From assembly GCA_016490735.1 (NCBI GenBank), contig JAEMWC010000449.1, positions 286,001 to 350,000 on the forward strand: a stretch of 64,000 bases of DNA, read 5' to 3'. Source of the stretch: Pachyseris speciosa (lineage: Eukaryota > Cnidaria > Anthozoa > Scleractinia > Pachyseridae). This document shows positions 50,823 through 62,910 of this stretch, piece after piece. The notes beneath the pieces were generated by a model. The model made no database searches. It worked only from the letters and a program-made list of their open reading frames with translations, and was not told the DNA's origin. The translations under genes were made by a program, and so were the position numbers. Numbering within the stretch: the stretch's first letter is position 1; each line of letters starts with the position of its first letter.

Positions 50823-53800
50823 TTATTGTTCCTGGCTATTATAGTGCCCGTAAGCTAAACTTCCTATGCTATTTTTCAGAATATATCTTTTGTCGTCGAA
50901 ACAGCTGAGAGAAACTTTATTGATTTCATAACTCCCCAACTGATGATTTTGACTTCTTATGGTTTTCATTTTATGATACAACTGTTTGTTCTCAAATAAA
51001 ACATTCTTGTAATCTTCATGTTTGATATCTTTCTTAATGACAATCTTCTTGATACCTTTTGCAGTTTTCCCACCACCTTTTTGATTATCTTTTTTATAAC
51101 TGTACATTTTTGATCTCAAACCGATGAATTCATTTATTGGAATTCCCGCAGCTTCATCCTTGAATTTACCAATAACTTTTTTATTGGTTTTATCAAAGAA
51201 TTGACTGTCTTTGGGATAATCACTGTTATCAAATTTATCTTTATCATTCCAAAAATCTTGATACACATCATCAGCTTCAATCTCGTAAGTCATGCTATCT
51301 GTATCAGTGAAGAGCAGTTTCGCTTTATCACCGTATTTTTGTTTGATGTAATTGTAATGGAAGTCGTACATGAGTGTCTTACTCAAATCCAAGGTAAACA
51401 TTCCCACATATGCCGGCCTGTTGAGAAAAAGTGTTTCTTTAATCTTATGCACCGCCACGAGATTTTCATTGAATATCTTACTGTTGACAAATGTTGGTTT
51501 AGATGTCATTTTCAACACTTTTTTTATCAGTGACTAGTTTCACACCAATTCTCTTTCTAAGGTTTTCCATTGTTTTTCCAAAAACTGAGTTATTCATCAG
51601 CTTGAAGAAATCTTTTTTCAAATGCGTTTTTAGCATTAGTTCTTTTCTGAGTGTTGAAATCAATGTATTTTTTCAACCAAGGAGACTGATTGAATTCTAA
51701 TACTCTATGAACTTTTGTTACTTTTAATCCAAGATCCAAATACAGTTGAAGATTTCTGTAATGAAGAACATATTTCTCTTTCTTGTTTAGTGTTGGGATG
51801 AACTTATGAACTAAGCCAGTTGATATGTTATATTTATTTGCAATATTTTTGCAGTAATCGGAAAGCATGCTTTCAGTTACTTTTATTTTTTCAGGTCCTA
51901 GCGGGTAGTCGTTATGGAGGTTGTGTAGTTTTTCATGATATTCCAGGTCGACTTCTAGTATTGAACCTTTATTGCAGTATTCTTTGTACTTTGCTAGGTT
52001 TGGATTGTTAATCCGTTTTTCAGTCTACCATCTAAAGCCGCCTGTTGGTAAATACTGACTCATCGCCCAACCATATAAATTATTTGCATCAAGATACATG
52101 ATGTATTTTGAGGGCGCCTTCTCATCATACTTTTTCATGTACTTATTATTTGCTTTTCCATATCGATTGGCAATATAAGAAATACCTCCACGCATGCCCT
52201 TTTCAATGAACTGAAACATGTCAATATCAACCATAAGCTCTAATTTGATGTTAGTCATCTTCAACATTGCATCCCAGGATAACCCAGGAGATGTAAAGTA
52301 GTGACAGGGATCAAGTTTATATTATTTTAGGCAGGTCTTTCGAAAGTTTTCGAATACATCAGCTAACAGAAGGATGTCAGATTTAAGTCATGGTACTCAC
52401 CCATATTTTTTAATTTGAATTTATTCCAAACATTTTGAGCAAGCTTATAATCTTCGTTTGAAATATGTTCATCATTTAATATGCTGTAAAACTCTTCTTT
52501 TGATGGAAGCTTTTCATTGAATTTTTCAAATGAATCCATGTAGTCATATGGGTAGACTCCCTTTTGAGACATCAAATCAACCTTCTCACCTTTAAGCTTT
52601 TGAGAGGTATATTTTATGATTCTTTTGGAAGATTACTCACTAGTTTTTCCAAACTGGAGCTCATAAATTGGAAACTATCAATGAAGGTTAGATGATTTCC
52701 AAGCATGAAAGCCATGTATTTCTCCATGTTATTAGGAATTGCATTGATATTCATCTGGCACTTTTCACCTTTCTTATTCGTGTAAGTATGCTTTTTAACT
52801 ATTTCACCAATCTCTTGCATAATGAAGTGACTATCATAACCTCGGAGATTATGAAATATTACTGGAATTTTATCAGTTATTTGAAAGTTTAGATTACAAT
52901 CTTGGTGAGCTGATCCTCTGTATTTTCCAGTTATATGACAGTGATCTCTGGCTCTAACATCAGTGTCAGTGTACTTTTTGTCACAAATATGACAACTATC
53001 AGCTTTTTGAAATTCATTTTCATCATCCATTGTCATTTTCAGTGGTTTGTTAAACTCCTTTTTTATAACATTTTTGCAATATTTAACTTCCTCCAACATG
53101 GCTTCCATAAAATTATACACAGCTTTTTCACCTCTATATTTTTTCAGTGATTTGGTGTATTTATCATCATAACAACAAACAACCTTGTATCCATAACCAC
53201 AGTCTATATGCTTTTGATAAGCTTCTGTGTATGATTTATCATTATTGGGTTGGCATCCAGAAACCTTTTCTGTAATAGCTTTAAAATCTGCATATATTAC
53301 AAATGGTACTGGCAGCTGTTTGTGAAAATTATCGAATTTCAATATGTTATTACCTTTTTCTGGCATTTTAATTGCCTGAGTTGCATTAATCTGTATGCAG
53401 TTTTCTTTGTGATCTGTTAAAACCTTTTCAGAGCTAAAACACTGCAAACAATGCATACAAAAGTGTTTTCTTTCATTGTGCTTCGTTATATTGCGCATGA
53501 ATCTGCTGAAATCTTTGATTAAAACGTAGTGTTTGTTTTCATTTTCTGTAATCAATAGAAGATTCAAACAGTCTTCATACTTTTCTTTTGAAACATAAAT
53601 TGGATATGGTTGTTTGTTTTCATAACCAAATACATTAATATTAATCATAATTTGCTTTTCAATTTAATTGTATTGTTTGACAGCAACTGGAAATTCAATT
53701 CCAGAATAATCTAGCCTATTAATATATTGCTTATCAGATTTTTTGATTCTTTGAGGGTTCTTTTCTTGTGAATTCAGATGTCTCACATGGCACAACTTGA

Positions 53801-54816
53801 AACACATGTTATCGTCATTCTTGATATTTATTAATCCTTTCATAGGATTTTGTAGTTCTTTAGGTAATTTGATGTAAGATGAACCAGTTATTGGTGCATA
53901 AATGTTAATATTTAAATAATGGTTCTCAACTGATTTAATTACCCACCCAGATCCTTCAGATGTCCAGATATTTATTCTATTCATTATTGTTTCCTGTGAT
54001 GCATACAAACCAACTGGAATTTGTGTTTTATTGATTATTGTTTCAGGATTGCTGTTGAAATAAGCGGTCTTAATGATTTGAGCATTATCTCCAATTTTTT
54101 TGAATGTTACTTTTAGTATTTCAATGAATTTCAAACCTTTAATTTTTTCAAGTAATTTCTCAATGTATAATTTTAATGCAATTATGGTTGATAACAATTG
54201 TTTTAATGAATCATTGCTTTTTATATTGATTTCATATGATTTGGAATAACCTTTCAGAGCTTTGTCTTTTTGCTCTATTTTAGTTCTTGGTTTAGGAACT
54301 GGTTTTTGAACCATTTTTTTAGTTCTTGGTTGTGCTACTGGTTTATCCCTAAATTCTATTGGAGGTGGAGATTTTCATAATCTTTTACCATTTGTTTTAC
54401 ACTCTTGCGAGGTTTAGGAATTGGTCTCTCAATTTGTTTTTTCTTTCTCGGAGCTGGAATTGGTTTTTGCTTTTTGATGTCATCAGCGAGACTCACTAAT
54501 TGCTTCATCTCATTGACATCCATTTGGCTTAAGCTTGTCAATATTTTTTTGAATAAACTGTTTCATTTTCCATCTTATTATTAGTGTGGATAATTTTTTT
54601 ATCAAGACCGAGAACCATCTGGCGTAACTCAGTCTTATTTTCATTTTGATTTTGACAATTAACCTTATTATTTTCATTTTTCATATTTTTCATTCTGTAC
54701 ATATTATATAAGTGTTTTGTCTTTAAGTCATTTTGACTTTGGCCTTTTCCAAGGACCTGGGATCCTACAATTTTTCCCATATTATTACATAGTGTTATTT
54801 CTTTAAGTGTCTTCAT
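50823..54816 (-). pseudogene. Protein-primed family B DNA polymerase (pPolB), multiply broken
   Basis: Starts in the right TIR (MKTLKEITLCNNMG) and spans ~1330 codons. There is a Pro/Lys-rich leader (PIPAPRKKKQIERPIPKPRK), then IKLPKELQNPMKGLIN and LDYSGIEFPV. The exonuclease region has YADFKAITE and FHNLRGYDSHF. A zinc/HNH-like insertion reads CHICDKKYTDTDVRARDHCH. The polymerase region has motif A YLDANNLYGWAMSQYLP, motif B near 51565 ([11 protein letters not shown] in a shifted frame) and motif C LLFTDTDSMTYE. Frame changes lie near 54540, 54360, 52615, 52390, 51600 and 51525, with in-frame stops at about 52325 and 52026. In ExoI the usual Glu after Asp-Phe is Lys (codon 53280-53282). It would replicate linear DNA by protein priming in an intact element. 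Confidence 0.9.
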
Positions 54817-55138
54817 CTATATTATAAAAATAGAAAATAAAATTAGAAAGTGCGTTTAAAATGATATCGAAAATGTTAATTGGGTAATAAGTATTGTTTT
54901 TAAACGTTACTCGGTGAATACTGTTGATTAAAACCATTTATTGCTAAAACTATTGAAAATGACCGTTTCTCGGTAAATATAGCAATATGCCGCAAATAGA
55001 TCAATAAAAAACATATAGTTTTCCAAACTGTTTTGAAAATTGTTTAAAATTGAATTTTAAATTGAATTTTAAATTTAATTTTAAAGTCAATTTAAAATCA
55101 AATGTAAATGTGCTAGTTCACCCAACTCTTATACTACT
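54802..55138 (-). repeat. Maverick right terminal inverted repeat
   Basis: Inverse match to 30678-31015, from AGTAGTATAAGAG at the outer edge through the iterated TTTAAAATT blocks to the ATGAAGACACTTAAA at the start of the polymerase gene. Confidence 0.95.
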
Positions 55139-55144
55139 AGCCAA
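55139..55144. repeat. Target site duplication, right (AGCCAA)
   Basis: Identical to 30672-30677; part of the interrupted LINE endonuclease codons. Confidence 0.95.
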
Positions 55145-55840
55145 TAGTCAAGTCTAGAAAAAAATCAAAGGTTCTGATTGACTCCAAGTAAAGCTGCGTG
55201 TCGTGAGATTCCTTACTCGCCAAATATCATGTTAATCAAGCTCTGACTATAAATGTTCAATTGCGTTAATTACGGATTGTCTAGGGATCTGGCTTCCACC
55301 TCTTTTGTTAATAACTGGGTTCAAAGGACAGTTAAAATCTCCCCCACAATGATGTTGTCAATCTCATCCAGACTATTGTTTACGATACTTTGCAACAGCG
55401 ACTGATAAAAGCTAACTAGTTCATTGTCTCGATTCGGAGAGTATATGTTGACTGAAGGACAGGTTCTCCGCACAAACGTACTTTCAGTATAATAAATCTA
55501 CCGTTTGTGTCAATAAAGGACTGCGTAACAGTGCAATCAAAATTATTCCTAATTAATATCGCCACCCCTCTCGCATTGTTCGCCCCATGAGAGCAGAACA
55601 ATGTAGCACCTCATTCTCTTTTCCACGAGACTTCATTCCCTTGAACGGAATGTGTTTCCTGTAGGAAAACAATATCAGGTTTTTGTTTTCTGAGCCAAGT
55701 AAATATGGTCCGTCTTTTACGGTAGTTGCTAATGCCTCTCGTATTTTGAAGAAATAAGTTTACCTTTCTCCATTTGTGATGATAAATATCATAGAGGACA
55801 AATCTGAATTTAGGAGGAGAAGGATCTTGATGTGTGCGAA
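55145..55840 (-). pseudogene. Tx1/L1-like LINE endonuclease, N-terminal part
   Basis: Minus-strand pieces read like an APE-type endonuclease: FCSHGANNARGVAILIRNNF, VGGDFNCPLNPVINKRGG, then DIWRVRNLTTRSFTWSQSEP and an LDY box cut by the Maverick's right edge. A frame change lies near 55440 and stops near 55190 and 55250. The continuation is at 30671-30142 on the other side of the Maverick. Confidence 0.78.
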
Positions 55841-56158
55841 ACTAAGCGGCCATACCAGTGTAATCATTAAAAAATTCAAATAGGTATTACTGTAAGATGA
55901 AAATTGTGAGGTGAATAAATTATATGGTGCCTGCAAAATTGCCGTTTAAACTATAGCGTAAATAACGAAGTTTACTCGAAAAGGGTTGTTCGAAAGAAAT
56001 TCGCGCTCGCGTAGCATTACACGAGCAGAGCATTACACGAGCAGTTCCGGCAGACATGAAATTATCGATGGGCTTCGAGACTTGCCTTTGCTGTGCCACG
56101 CGTTGCAAAAAAATTATTTAACACTATTTATCGACACACAATATGTAATATTAAGATT

Positions 56159-56896
56159 CTACTCAACAGAGACTACCCTTCCGTCAACTAAAAGTTTTCC
56201 TTTAGTGAAGCGAACCTTCTTTCCTTCTTCGTAAGCTTTCTGCACAATTGGAAGCGCCTTTTTTCGAATTTCAAAGTCGCTAGATTTAAAATCGTCTACA
56301 ATTCTTACTTCATTAAGTACCACCTTTCCATCTGTTCTCTTTGCAGCCTGAAGCAATCTTCTTTTAAAAGGTCTACGGTAAAGTTTGGCAATAATGTGTC
56401 TCGGCTTTTCGTCTCGTTTTCTTCCTGTGCGATGAGCATTTTCGACTTCAGAAATAACACCTTCGAATCCAAGACGTGATGAAATCCAGAATTATCGCCA
56501 TACAATCTTCGCCTTCTTTTTCAACAACTCCCAATACGCGAATATTAAACTCTCTATAATATCGCTTCAAATGTTCCACCTTCTTTTTGAGTTCGTCCTT
56601 GCTTTTGCGAAGGTTGTCTACTTCTTCAGTGTTAGTGTTCATGAAGTTGAGAGAATCCTTCATGCTGTCAAGATCTGCTTCAAGTTCCTGTTGTTTGGAC
56701 TTTAAACCATCTATTTCGTCTTTTCAATTTTTAGAAGTCTTTCGTTCGTATTTCGCTGAAAATCCTGTAGCTCGTCACTCAGTTTCTTCATTTGACTTGT
56801 AACGTCACCTCTCAATAGTTTTAGTTCTTCTAGTACTGCGGCAGACATGTTTGATTCTTCATCATTTGTCACCTTCTTCGTATCTTTGTTCGGCAT
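56159..56896 (-). pseudogene. Tx1/L1-like LINE ORF1 (coiled coil, RRM-like, C-terminal domain)
   Basis: The likely start is MPNKDTKKVTNDEES at 56896. A heptad-rich coiled coil follows (VLEELKLLRGDVTSQMKKLS, LQDFQRNTNERLLKIEK), then YREFNIRVLGVVEKEGEDC (RRM-like) and the C-terminal pattern FEIRKKALPIVQKAYEEGKK with VRFTKGKLLVDGR. That is the order of L1 ORF1 RNA-binding proteins. Frame changes near 56720 and 56460 and a stop break it. It is upstream of the endonuclease in the same minus-strand LINE. Confidence 0.75.
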
Positions 56897-57109
56897 ATTT
56901 TCTCCTCCCAGAGTTTGCGAAGCGGGCTCCAATCTTTTCCCAGACCGTAATCGTTTACCTGAAATGAAGTATAGTGAAAGAAACCAAACCCTTGTCAATG
57001 TTCTAAAGAAAAAAGGTTGTTTAATGCGGAGCTCAGCGAAGCACGTCTTTGCTCCATGATGTCGGCACCAAACCCCCTCATGTGACATGATGCCCTTCCA
57101 AACAACGCG

Positions 57110-57760
57110 AGAGGTTAAACTACAAATGTTCCATTACAAAATCGTACACAATATCCTTCCAACGAGATTCTCCCTGTTTCGTGCGAAGTTGTCTGAGTCC
57201 GAATCTTGTCGGGTATGCCATTCTGTATCATATCAGAAACACTCCCACTGATGCTTTTCCAGTGCGCCACAGTCTCTATGTTCTGGCAAGCCTTTCGCAA
57301 CTGGTGGTTTGAAAAGACTCTTCAAACCTTTGACCTCAATGAGCGTAACATCATATATGGTTGGCACAATAACACCCATCTCAAAGATCTTTTGAATTAC
57401 GTCTCCCTCGTTGCGAAATATTTTAGTTTTTGCTCTTTTCAGGACAATACCTCTGTAATTTTTGATAGCTTCCCCCATTTCTTAAGCAACAGGATTGAAC
57501 CACTCAAGGAAATTGCTTTAAAAAATAAACAACTAGAAGAGTTCAATAATAAGTGGAAATACTTTATTTAAGTTTCACCTTCCTTAATATTGTGATTTTA
57601 TTTTATTTTTGTTTTCTCCCCTTCATTTATTTTGATATTATGATATTCGCACTTATTGCATTATTTCAAACATGGTACAACTCTATTGTTCTGCGTATGT
57701 ATTCATGTCTTTACTTTTGTAAAATGTAAAATATCTTCGTGTTAATAAAAAAAAGAAAGG
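57110..57760 (+). pseudogene. Tx1/L1-like LINE ORF2 C-terminus and 3' UTR, plus strand
   Basis: Plus-strand pieces include FHYKIVHNILPTRFSLFRAK, a CRVCH box, FWQAFRNWWFEKTLQTFDLN, IIYGWHNNTHLKDLLNYVSL and FNNKWKYFI at TAA 57571: the ORF2 C-terminal region of the L1/Tx1 group. A frame change lies near 57205. A ~190-base 3' UTR ends with GTTAATAAAAAAAAGAAAGG. It follows the inverted 5' part of a similar LINE directly. Confidence 0.75.
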
Positions 57761-58360
57761 TTGACTTTGAGACGTCTGTTTCCAATCCTTAGCCTATAAC
57801 GGATTTCCCAGAAACGTGTTCATCTCGCACAATCACATGGACCACTCTGGAGATTCTATAGATATTCATTACAGACAAACAGACTCGAACATCATTGTAA
57901 CCACTATGCGCCCGTTGTAACAAAGACAGACCTGAATTGTCTCTTTTCTGAACCCCATGTACAGATTTTTTTTAAAACTATGCAGAAAGATGAGTCTTCA
58001 TATGCTAATAAATTGCAATTCAATAATAAAAACCGGGAGTCCCGGACTAGTTTTTGAGTTATAAGCACATAAAGCCAAAATTTAGGATGTTTTTAAGCAG
58101 CTTTGTTATTGCTATGGTAAACAGATTGGCGATAAAATGAAATGCTAACTTAAGATTGAAAAATGATTGACGTGAGTTACCTTAGATAGTACATCCAAAA
58201 TTTCAAAGCTAACAGCTTGTGGAGTCGTATACAAAAACATGATGCGATTAAAACACAGTTGAAACAAATGAATTAAATAAAAACTTTCTTAGCAACCTGC
58301 CCGAGGAATGGGCTCCTTTTTGTTTCCGTTTCCATAACGCAAATTTCCACACAGCTTGTG
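57761..58360. other. GPCR 3' flank, no gene seen
   Basis: AT-rich DNA, including AATAAA-like sites at 58024-58030 that could serve minus- or plus-strand transcripts. No coding frame of note. Confidence 0.35.
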
Positions 58361-59251
58361 TCACATTGCATGGAGTCCAATAGCATGGACACTACTTGAA
58401 TTCGCAGCCTTCCTGCAAATCAGATGCTTGTACACTGCTCTCCTTAACTCTTGCATTCTTATGGCATAAATCAGAGGATTGACTATAGAACAGGCGTAAT
58501 ATAGCGCATACACAGATAACTTGATGTGAAATTGTGTCGCTGAGGACAGTTCATTCAACGTATCAAACAGAATGAGTGAATAAATGGCATAGGGTAGAAT
58601 GGTCAGTATAGAAACAATGGTAACTATGAATAAGGTAACGGACAGTTTCCTGGCTGAAGCAACTGAACCACAAGGGTGAGGAGAGGGACTAGTTTTGATT
58701 TTTACAATAATGATGACGTAAGACAATGTAAATATCAAAAGGGTGACAACAATTGATGATGCCGACAGGTAATAACTACCTACTGGTGTCAACAGATATA
58801 AGACAGTATTAGCAGATGCTAGAAGTAAAGCTAGCAACCAACTGCAAATGATGGTTTTAAAGTAAAACCCCTCTTCAATTAACAAGTGGTGCTTCAAAGG
58901 GTAAAGTGTTGCGTGAAGGCGCTCGAGGGAAAGTGAACCAAGATTAATCAAACAAGCTATTGGAAACGTGTAATATATGATAGAAATACTGACGTTTTGC
59001 CAGTTAAATCCACTTCCATAACCCCTCTCCAAATAGTATATTTCCAATGGTGCTGTTACTGCTCCCACAAGTAGATCAGCCATAGTCAGGTTTATTATCA
59101 GGTACGTACTGCGCTTGCGTAACTGGTGGTTTCGTGCGAAAGCGATGAGAGTGAAGGCGTTTATTGTCACTATCACAATAGATTCAGTGACGAGCACTGC
59201 CAACCAGATTGTACCCTCATGAGAAGAAAGATAAGAAACAGTCTCAGTCAT
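58361..59251 (-). CDS. Class A (rhodopsin-like) G protein-coupled receptor
   Basis: 296 residues in one exon, complete from MTETVSYLSSHEGTIW to a stop. Seven hydrophobic segments are visible. TM1 has TINAFTLIAFARN; TM2 has LIINLTMADLLVGAV with the conserved Leu-x-x-x-Asp; TM3 ends SLERLHATLYPLKHH, where the usual Asp-Arg-Tyr is Glu-Arg-Leu; TM6 has ILPYAIYSLIL; TM7 has NPLIYAIRMQELRRAVYKHL with Asn-Pro-x-x-Tyr, followed by a cytoplasmic helix and Cys residues that may be palmitoylated. The N-terminus is short, without a signal peptide. It resembles the large single-exon cnidarian GPCR expansions; the ligand is unknown. It is the only undamaged host gene in the window. Confidence 0.92.
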   Translation of the reverse strand: MTETVSYLSSHEGTIWLAVLVTESIVIVTINAFTLIAFARNHQLRKRSTYLIINLTMADLLVGAVTAPLEIYYLERGYGSGFNWQNVSISIIYYTFPIACLINLGSLSLERLHATLYPLKHHLLIEEGFYFKTIICSWLLALLLASANTVLYLLTPVGSYYLSASSIVVTLLIFTLSYVIIIVKIKTSPSPHPCGSVASARKLSVTLFIVTIVSILTILPYAIYSLILFDTLNELSSATQFHIKLSVYALYYACSIVNPLIYAIRMQELRRAVYKHLICRKAANSSSVHAIGLHAM

Positions 59252-60489
59252 TTCTTGTTATCATCGAATTTTCCTGTTCATTCCATGTAATTAAATGGTA
59301 CGCTAAGGTAGAAAACAGAAAATAAATATTAATTTTGAAGGATAATTCGGTGTCTCAATGAAATGTGTTTAAGCTCTATTTGTAACCATCATCTAAGAAG
59401 ATACATAATGCATTGATCTATGTAAATTTTATACGAGTTGCCAGTCTTTTCTTCAAGTTTATTTATCGCTAACTATTGAGTAACTTGATGAACAAGGATG
59501 ATATTGTGGCAAGGCCTCATGTGACACACGAATATGATGTCGAGAAGATGGTGTAATTATGTTGGTTAAGTTTATTGTTGGTTTTCGGGGGCTTCTCTTC
59601 GCACTCAGTTTTTTTTTCCGTTTTCTTCTTCTCGTTCTCTCAAATCGAACAAAAAACTAAACAGTAACAAGAGCAAAAACACAAGAAGCACACTCGCTCA
59701 AAAGCATTGCCCTAATGCGCAGAGTCCATTTGAAAATGATCTGATCGCTCGAATCACTTTTGGGGTTTTGAAGATAATAAGGAAGTTTTTGTTCCTCTGA
59801 ATATTTACCTTCTGAAATGGACCACAGCACACTCTATTCAGAAAGCGAAAACACATATATCAAATAAATTGAAATGTTTGAAATGACCGGCCAATCGAAG
59901 AATGTACTAACATCTTGTATGTTTGCTCTTGATGCGTTCCTGACCACTTCTGAATGCCGTTCTTTTCTGATCAGTAACCGGGTTTGTCCTGCTACCGAAT
60001 ATAACTCACCCCTTTTGTTATGAGTTTCACCAGAGTCGTTTTTGCTCAACTTTGCATCGAAAACCCAGTTAGGTGCTGTATTCTTGTACGGATAAAAGCG
60101 GAGACAATTTGGTTTAAATGTAAATCAGCTGCTCTACCAGATGGTAGCAAAATGAGTCAAATTATAATAACGGGTGAACTTTAGAAGCAAATTATCCTCT
60201 ACTTTCAGCCGAAGAAAAATTAAATTTAAACAAACTTGTTCGCTATTGGTCTAACAAAGGTGCGTTATTATGTATAATTTGGCAATTTCCTTTACCGATC
60301 CCGACATGAAATCAATCATCTTATGAAACGTTCTCTGTTTGAACATGAAATATATTTCGATTGGCTGAGTTGTTACTTCAGATGTTTTCATCTGATTCAT
60401 TTTAGTTTTCCATAAAAAGAAAAACAAAGTATCCACACGTGATCAGTAAGTTTACTTTGGTCTGAAAATGATCCACCTGTTTTCAGACT
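59252..60489. other. GPCR 5' flank, no gene seen
   Basis: AT-rich DNA that must contain the GPCR promoter on the minus strand. Small frames (59834-60049 and 60251-60436 minus) have no recognisable domain. Confidence 0.4.
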
Positions 60490-62204
60490 AATTATTCATA
60501 AGCGCTCACCATGAAGTCCGTCAAGTAGTCTTGCTATGCAACCTTTCTTGAAAAAAAAAAATAACATCTCTAAAATCTAATCTATTTTTGACTATAGTCG
60601 ATAGGTGGCCGTTTAGGTCACGAGTACTTATCATTTGGGTTGCTTACAATTTTCTATTCAGTGTGAAATATTTCTCAGCAGGCGACAAGTTGCTTTTAGG
60701 CTGGATCTCTGTGCTCAAAGTATTATCTCGTGATATAACCGAATATCAATGCGCAAAGATTGCCATTGTCACTCTATCACCCAGCTGACATCGGTTGCCG
60801 TGGATTGCATCACCCAGAATTCTTCGACTCATTCATGGGACACACAAAAATGGATTGAAAGACAATTATGTATGATTTATCAGAGGATCAGAATGTAGAG
60901 TAAATGAAATAAAAACTATAGTGTGTCGTCCTTATTTCGGCTTGTCCACTAGGGATTCCCTTTGTGGGTGTGTTTCAACCTGAATAGATATGACAAAATT
61001 CCTGGCTACTTCGCCGTTAGAATTGGCACTTCTTCATGGCTAAGGTTAAATTTGAGCTTCGTCTGCAAAACTAGATGCTGATAGCTTCTAACGGTTGTTT
61101 ACAAGATTACGGACAATTGTTTCCAAAGAAGAAAGCAACCCACTTTCCATACAATCGACTTCTAGTAATGAGGATCACATCATACGTACGCTTATAAATA
61201 TCTTTTCTTCCCATTCTGATAAACCGGAATCCTCAGTATAACCTCGGTTTAAACTAACAAGTTTTTAAGAAAAACAACTGTTTTAAGAAAAAGGTTCATC
61301 GTATTCCATTAGATTTTTTAAGTCGTGAAGACTATAATTTTAATACTGAGGTGATAAGCCTATTAATGAGGAGATACTTATCATAATATGTATTAGCGAT
61401 TTTGTCTTCTTTTTCTTGTCTTGATCTTTCCTGTTTTATCTTTGCTTTTCTATTGATTTTTTTCTCTTTGATTTTGTAAGTGATTTTTTTTTGTTCTGTG
61501 TATTCTTAAGATGAATATTAATAATAATTATAATAATATTCCTTAACGAATAAAAAAGTCTTAACCGTGCTTTGTTCTGTTATAACGCACGCAAGGAAGT
61601 GGCGAGAGCACGAAAGAAGTAGTTAAAAGCACTCGCCTGCGTCTCGTGCCTCAGCAATGTTAAGAAAATTTTCCCCGTATGTTATTAACACGTAATTGGA
61701 ATAAGTCCTCGTAAACCACTTGTGTTTTCAGAAGTTGCTAAAATTGCCCTCGTCGCTGCGTGACTCGGACAATTTCAGCAACTTCTGAAAACACGTTTAC
61801 ATTAATCCTTAATTTTTAATGCTGTTATTTGTGGTGTTACTCCCAGAAACATCTTCCAAATCCACTGAGGCTAATCGCTCGTTTTCATACACATTTTCTA
61901 GGTCGTACGAGATGTCTGAGTCAAAATAAAAACCGAGGGAAAAATTCAGTTTTTTATTTGGGTCCATGGCGCGACCCCGTAGCTGCCCGTGCATCTGTAC
62001 TCTCATAAGGCACGCTGTTTTCACCAATCGGAGCGCGCGTTATATCGAAACAAATATATAAGGACTGGTCCGCCTGCACTAGCTCTAAAGCTATTTGCGG
62101 CCCAGTCTATTAATAACTTTCTTTTCTTTTCGTAAAAGTTGTAACTTGTAATTAATTTTTAATAATTTGTAATAGTAAAGTAATAACTCACTTCGTGTTC
62201 ACAG

Positions 62205-62347
62205 GAGGCCTACTTTACTTCAAAGACAAGCCCATCCTTGGGTATTGCGTGGACTCCGGCTTCAGGGACTACATATACGAGTTTCTCTTCCATGCCTCCA
62301 CTGTGATTGTGGACGCGCGGGAGAATGGGTCCAAGGAACACGCCTCA
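62205..62347 (+). pseudogene. Exon A, second copy, donor site lost
   Basis: Matches exon A (5882-6024) with YFKDKPILGYCVDSGFRDYI and STVIVDARENGSKEHAS. The acceptor AG is intact, but the donor reads CTAAGT where copy 1 has GTAAGT. Unless another donor is used this exon cannot be spliced normally. Confidence 0.55.
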
Positions 62348-62555
62348 CTAAGTGCCAGGCCCTTGTTATCCTCTTGTTTATTTGTTTCTTCACCACCTAT
62401 TGAACAGGTTTGGTTAAACCACGCAGATTTAGTTGACCAATCCAGTTTTGGTCAAGCTAACGCAAACCTTTTTGTTTTCGTCTTTAAAGCTTGTTGCTTG
62501 GTCCTAACCTTGTCACTAAATGTGGTTAACAGACTTCATTTCTTTTGTTATCTTA

Positions 62556-62591
62556 GTTCGCAGAAGTTGTGGATTACGTCAAGAAATGTGA
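62556..62591 (+). pseudogene. Exon B, second copy
   Basis: FAEVVDYVKKCE after TCTTAG. The donor GTACGC of copy 1 is TTACGC here, although GTGAGT five bases earlier is a strong alternative. Confidence 0.45.
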
Positions 62592-62910
62592 GTTACGCAT
62601 ACCCTTGTATTGTTTTTCCTGTTATCAATTCTTATCAGTTGTCAGTTACATCACAATAATGTGAAATACACAACTGAGAATAATAGGGAAAAAAATTCAG
62701 GCTAAATGGCAATTTTATATTAACGCTAGGGATACTAGTTTGGTGACCTAATAATGCAAATTGCATAAAAAAGGTGTTATTGTTGACCTGTATTTATTGC
62801 ATTGTACTTATGGCTATAAATGGAAATAAAATGTGGAAAAAAAAAAAAGAAAAAGAAATTGGACTGTTTTTAATCTATGTACCATTTTTTTTTATTCATC
62901 TCATTCATAG

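Larger units (their letters stand above)
30678..55138 (+). mobile_element. Maverick/Polinton element, complete ends
   Basis: 24,461 bp. It begins AGTAGTATAAGAGTTGGGTG and ends with the exact complement. Both outer edges carry the same six bases, AGCCAA (30672-30677 and 55139-55144); a 6-bp duplication is diagnostic for Maverick/Polinton integration. It encodes the full expected set: protein-primed family B DNA polymerase, retroviral-like integrase with chromodomain, FtsK/HerA-type packaging ATPase, adenain-like protease, double-jelly-roll major capsid protein and penton-like minor capsid protein, plus accessory genes. At least ten genes are broken and three foreign elements lie inside, so this copy is immobile and cannot make particles. 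The capsid set is why such elements are viewed as endogenous polintoviruses. Confidence 0.96.
60490..62655. repeat. Segmental duplication, copy 2
   Basis: Counterpart of 3560-6358. It lacks the ~1.09-kb insert of copy 1 and has its own ~0.5-kb insert (about 61540-62055), part of which (61640-61810) matches the R1 family around GTTATTAACACGTAATTG and CAATTTCAGCAACTTCTGAA. Confidence 0.75.

Noticed and set aside
61809..62027. Minus-strand 72-codon ORF in the copy-2 insert
   Set aside because: Composition is protein-like (ENVYENERLASVDLEDVSGS) but there is no recognised domain, second copy or splice context to support a gene.
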